A stretch of 64,000 nucleotides of DNA from Hyphomicrobiales bacterium (lineage in GTDB: Bacteria > Pseudomonadota > Alphaproteobacteria > Rhizobiales > Rhizobiaceae), in NCBI GenBank assembly GCA_900473205.1, contig UCLB01000007.1, positions 1 through 64,000 of the forward strand. Reading direction: 5' to 3'. Position 1 is the first letter of the stretch. The number at the start of each line of letters is the position of its first letter. The notes under the pieces were generated by a model that did no database searches, was not told the DNA's origin, and worked only from the letters and a program-made list of their open reading frames with translations. A program made the position numbers and the translations under genes. Below are positions 61,319 through 64,000 of this stretch, one piece after another.

Positions 61319-62200
61319 TTGCAAAGCGTTGTCTTTCCAAACAAGATTCTTCCCTATTTTCTCGTCGCTCCGCAAATCGTCCTGACCGTCGTGTTCTTCT
61401 TCTGGCCGGCAAGTCAGGCGCTTTATCAATCGGCGATGCGGGAAGACCCGTTCGGACTTCAAAGCACATTCGTTGGTTTCGCGAATTTCTCGGCCATTCT
61501 TGCCGATCCCAATTATCTGCACGCGCTTCAGGTTACTGTGGTTTTCAGCGTTGCAACGGCGCTGCTGTCCATGGGCGTGGCGCTTTTGCTGGCAACGGCG
61601 GCTGATCTGGTGGTGCGGGGCAAGGGCTTCTATCGCACCATGATGATCATTCCCTATGCGGTGGCACCGGCGGTGGCCGGCATGCTCTGGCTGTTCATGT
61701 TCAATCCGGCCATGGGCACATTCGCCTATATTCTGCGCCGCAACGGCATTGCCTGGGATCCACTGCTGGACGGTAATCAGGCCATGACACTGGTGGTCGC
61801 TGCCGCCGCATGGAAGCAGATCAGCTATAACTTCCTGTTCTTCGTCGCGGGACTGCAGGCCATACCGAAATCGCTGCTGGAAGCCGCCGCCATCGATGGC
61901 GCACGCGGCGCGCGCCGGTTCTGGACGATCATCTTCCCGCTGCTGGCACCGACCACCTTCTTCCTGCTGGTGGTCAACACGGTCTATGCCTTTTTCGATA
62001 CCTTCGGCATCATCCATTCCGTCACCGGCGGTGGCCCGGCCAAAGCCACGGAAACGCTGGTCTACAAAGTTTACAATGACGGCTTCGTCAACTTGAACCT
62101 CGGCTCATCCGCCGCCCAGTCGGTCGTCCTGATGGTCATCGTTATCGCGCTCACGGCCTTCCAGTTCCGCTTCGTTGAGCGGCGCGTGCATTACGGTTGA
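61319..62200 (+). CDS. ugpA: Glycerol-3-phosphate ABC importer permease UgpA
   Basis: This is a channel subunit of the Ugp importer, 293 residues with about six helices. UgpA features are the N-terminal [20 protein letters not shown], the [20 protein letters not shown] segment, and the EAA loop [20 protein letters not shown]. The start is a TTG at 61319 with AAGGAG 7 nt upstream; no ATG fits the conserved N-terminus. ugpE starts 10 nt after its stop. Confidence 0.93.
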   Translation: MQSVVFPNKILPYFLVAPQIVLTVVFFFWPASQALYQSAMREDPFGLQSTFVGFANFSAILADPNYLHALQVTVVFSVATALLSMGVALLLATAADLVVRGKGFYRTMMIIPYAVAPAVAGMLWLFMFNPAMGTFAYILRRNGIAWDPLLDGNQAMTLVVAAAAWKQISYNFLFFVAGLQAIPKSLLEAAAIDGARGARRFWTIIFPLLAPTTFFLLVVNTVYAFFDTFGIIHSVTGGGPAKATETLVYKVYNDGFVNLNLGSSAAQSVVLMVIVIALTAFQFRFVERRVHYG

Positions 62201-62210
62201 GGGAAAAACA

Positions 62211-63059
62211 ATGATCCAGAACCGCCCTATCGCAACCTTGATGGCGCATCTGATGCTGGTCCTCGGCATCATCATCGTCGCCTTTCCGATCTACTATACC
62301 TTCATCGCATCCTCGGCGACGTCGACCGACATTCTTCGCCCACCGCTCTCGCTCTTGCCTGCGGGGCATCTGGCGGAGAATTATCATGAGGCGATTTCCG
62401 GCGGCGTCGAGCGGGTGGTTGGCGTCAGCCTTGAGCGGCTGCTGTTCAACAGTTTCGTGGTGGCCATGGCGATTGCCATCGGCAAGATCATCATCTCGTT
62501 TCTGTCGGCCTTTGCCATCGTCTTCTTCCGCTTTCCCTTCCGCATGGGCTTTTTCTGGATGATCTTCATCACCCTGATGCTGCCGGTGGAAGTCCGCATT
62601 CTGCCGACCTACAAGGTGATCGTCGATCTGGGCCTGTTGAACACCTATGCCGGTTTGACGTTGCCGTTGATGGCGTCAGCAACAGCTACATTCCTGTTCC
62701 GGCAGTTCTTCCTGACGATACCCGGCGAAATGGTGGAGGCAGCGCGCATCGACAATGCCGGGCCATTCCGCTTCATGCGCGATATTCTGCTGCCGCTTTC
62801 CCCGACGAATATCGCCGCCCTTTTCGTGATCCTCTTCATCTATGGCTGGACGCAATATTTGTGGCCGCTGCTGGTAACGGATCGCGCTGAAATGAACACG
62901 ATCATAATTGGCCTGCGCCGCATGGTGGATTTCACCGACGCTTCGACACCCTGGAATTACGTGATGGTCACGGCAATCCTTGCCATCATTCCTCCGGTTC
63001 TCGTTGTGGTGCTGATGCAACGCTGGTTTGTCAAAGGCTTGGTGGAGACTGAAAAGTAA
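62211..63059 (+). CDS. ugpE: Glycerol-3-phosphate ABC importer permease UgpE
   Basis: This is the second channel subunit, 282 residues. It has [20 protein letters not shown], the UgpE-type [20 protein letters not shown], and the EAA loop [20 protein letters not shown]. The ATG at 62211 follows GAGGGA; the frame opens earlier at 62175 inside ugpA. Its TAA overlaps the ugpC ATG (TAATG). Confidence 0.93.
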   Translation: MIQNRPIATLMAHLMLVLGIIIVAFPIYYTFIASSATSTDILRPPLSLLPAGHLAENYHEAISGGVERVVGVSLERLLFNSFVVAMAIAIGKIIISFLSAFAIVFFRFPFRMGFFWMIFITLMLPVEVRILPTYKVIVDLGLLNTYAGLTLPLMASATATFLFRQFFLTIPGEMVEAARIDNAGPFRFMRDILLPLSPTNIAALFVILFIYGWTQYLWPLLVTDRAEMNTIIIGLRRMVDFTDASTPWNYVMVTAILAIIPPVLVVVLMQRWFVKGLVETEK

Positions 63060-64000
63060 TGGCGACAATCGAACTCAAAGACGTTCGCAAGGTCTATGGC
63101 GGCAATGTCGAGGCGATCAAAGGCGTATCGCTGAGCATTCAGGATGGCGAGATGATCGTGCTGGTCGGACCTTCCGGCTGCGGAAAATCGACACTTCTGC
63201 GCATGGTCGCCGGGCTGGAAAGCATCAGTTCCGGGGATATCGACATTGCGGGCAAGCGGGTCAACGATCTGGAACCGGCAGAACGCGATATCGCCATGGT
63301 CTTCCAGAACTACGCGCTTTATCCCCATATGACAGTGCGACAGAACCTTGCCTATGGTCTGAAAAACCGCAACACGCCGAAAGACGAGATCGACCGCCGC
63401 ATCACGGAAGCGGCACGCGCGCTGGAAATCGAACAATTTCTGGAGCGCAAGCCCCGGCAATTGTCGGGCGGTCAGCGCCAGCGCGTCGCCATGGGTCGCG
63501 CCATCGTGCGCAAACCTTCCGCATTCCTGTTCGATGAGCCGCTTTCCAACCTTGATGCGAAGCTGCGGGTGCAGATGCGGGTGGAAATCCGGCGTTTGCA
63601 GCGTTCACTCGCGACCACCAGCATCTACGTCACCCATGATCAGATGGAAGCCATGACGCTGGCCGATCGTCTTGTGGTGCTGAATGCTGGCCGTATCGAG
63701 CAGGTCGGCACCCCAATCGAGCTTTATGAAAAACCCGCGACCAGTTTCGTGGCCACATTCATCGGCTCGCCCTCCATGAACCTGTTGCCGCTCAACGGCT
63801 CCGTCTGGAAAGCGCCTGAGAACGGAACGATACCGGCCAATGCCAAGACAATCGGCATACGCCCGGAAGACATCACCATTGCGGATGGGCTATCAAATAG
63901 CCCATTCCAGATTCCGGTAACGGTGGCTGCTGTCGAACTGGTGGGGGCGGAAAGCTATGTTCACGGGGAAATGTCGGACGGAAGCCCAATCGTCTTTCGC
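63059..64000 (+). CDS. ugpC: Glycerol-3-phosphate ABC importer ATPase UgpC, 3' end cut by window edge
   Basis: This is the energy subunit of the Ugp importer; 314 codons are present and the end is beyond the window. I translated it from the ATG at 63059. It has Walker [10 protein letters not shown] (about 37-45), Q-loop [10 protein letters not shown], signature LSGGQRQR, Walker [13 protein letters not shown] and VTHDQMEAM, then the start of the C-terminal regulatory domain ([10 protein letters not shown]). Order and overlap with ugpE complete a ugpBAEC operon. Confidence 0.93.
   Translation, partial: MATIELKDVRKVYGGNVEAIKGVSLSIQDGEMIVLVGPSGCGKSTLLRMVAGLESISSGDIDIAGKRVNDLEPAERDIAMVFQNYALYPHMTVRQNLAYGLKNRNTPKDEIDRRITEAARALEIEQFLERKPRQLSGGQRQRVAMGRAIVRKPSAFLFDEPLSNLDAKLRVQMRVEIRRLQRSLATTSIYVTHDQMEAMTLADRLVVLNAGRIEQVGTPIELYEKPATSFVATFIGSPSMNLLPLNGSVWKAPENGTIPANAKTIGIRPEDITIADGLSNSPFQIPVTVAAVELVGAESYVHGEMSDGSPIVFR

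Noticed and set aside
1-64000. Mobile elements, integrases, CRISPR arrays, tRNA or rRNA genes
   Set aside because: No transposase-like proteins, terminal repeats, regularly spaced repeats or tRNA-like cloverleaf sequences were found in the gaps by reading.

Overview
The window looks like a high-GC alphaproteobacterial accessory region, most probably from a Rhizobiaceae replicon of the Agrobacterium/Rhizobium type. This is inferred from gene content and protein style, not from a database search. It is packed with solute importers and catabolic enzymes (several ABC importers, one tripartite tricarboxylate transporter, five D-amino-acid-oxidase-fold flavoproteins). It has short operon spacings, ATGA overlaps, Tat signals on binding proteins, and no rRNA, tRNA, IS element, prophage or CRISPR that I could see.

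Layout. 1-3840 (-): sugar-type ABC importer, its first permease cut by the window edge. 4201-4641 (+): an orphan RbsD/FucU sugar mutarotase. 4751-14777 (-): a peptide/opine-type ABC importer with a cupin, two FAD oxidases, an SDR and a MarR regulator, faced by a TetR regulator at 15096-15797. A perfect 15-bp inverted repeat lies between the two. 15948-24378 (+): seven-gene operon combining a DapA-type lyase, an atypical SDR, a TctC/TctB/TctA transporter, a soluble bis-MGD molybdoenzyme and a DadA-like oxidase, ended by a clear terminator. 24542-27174 (-): three-gene ABC-2 exporter. 27334-28413 (-): penicillin-binding DD-carboxypeptidase. 28716-33814 (+): Ugp-like importer with a GpdQ-like phosphodiesterase.

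33861-54350 is a large catabolic block. It holds two paralogous two-domain GNAT acetyltransferases, an M20 deacetylase, a GhrA-like reductase, a cupin, two aldehyde dehydrogenases (one GabD-like), a tartrate/D-malate dehydrogenase-like enzyme, a PuuB-like oxidase, two HAD hydrolases and a class III aminotransferase. It also holds a complete peptide-type ABC importer, an Lrp regulator and another FAD oxidase. Read together, these enzymes could form an N-acetyl-protected diamine/amino acid route ending in succinate; this is a hypothesis.

54347-57691 contains housekeeping-type genes: a ZntA-type metal ATPase with a MerR-type promoter (19-bp spacer), and ribB under an FMN riboswitch whose terminator can be seen. 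57771-59566 (-) has a HypD-like lyase and a GntR regulator. 59820-64000 (+) is a ugpBAEC operon running off the end. A recurrent theme is a strong stem-loop just after each of the five ABC binding-protein genes whose downstream spacer lies inside the window.
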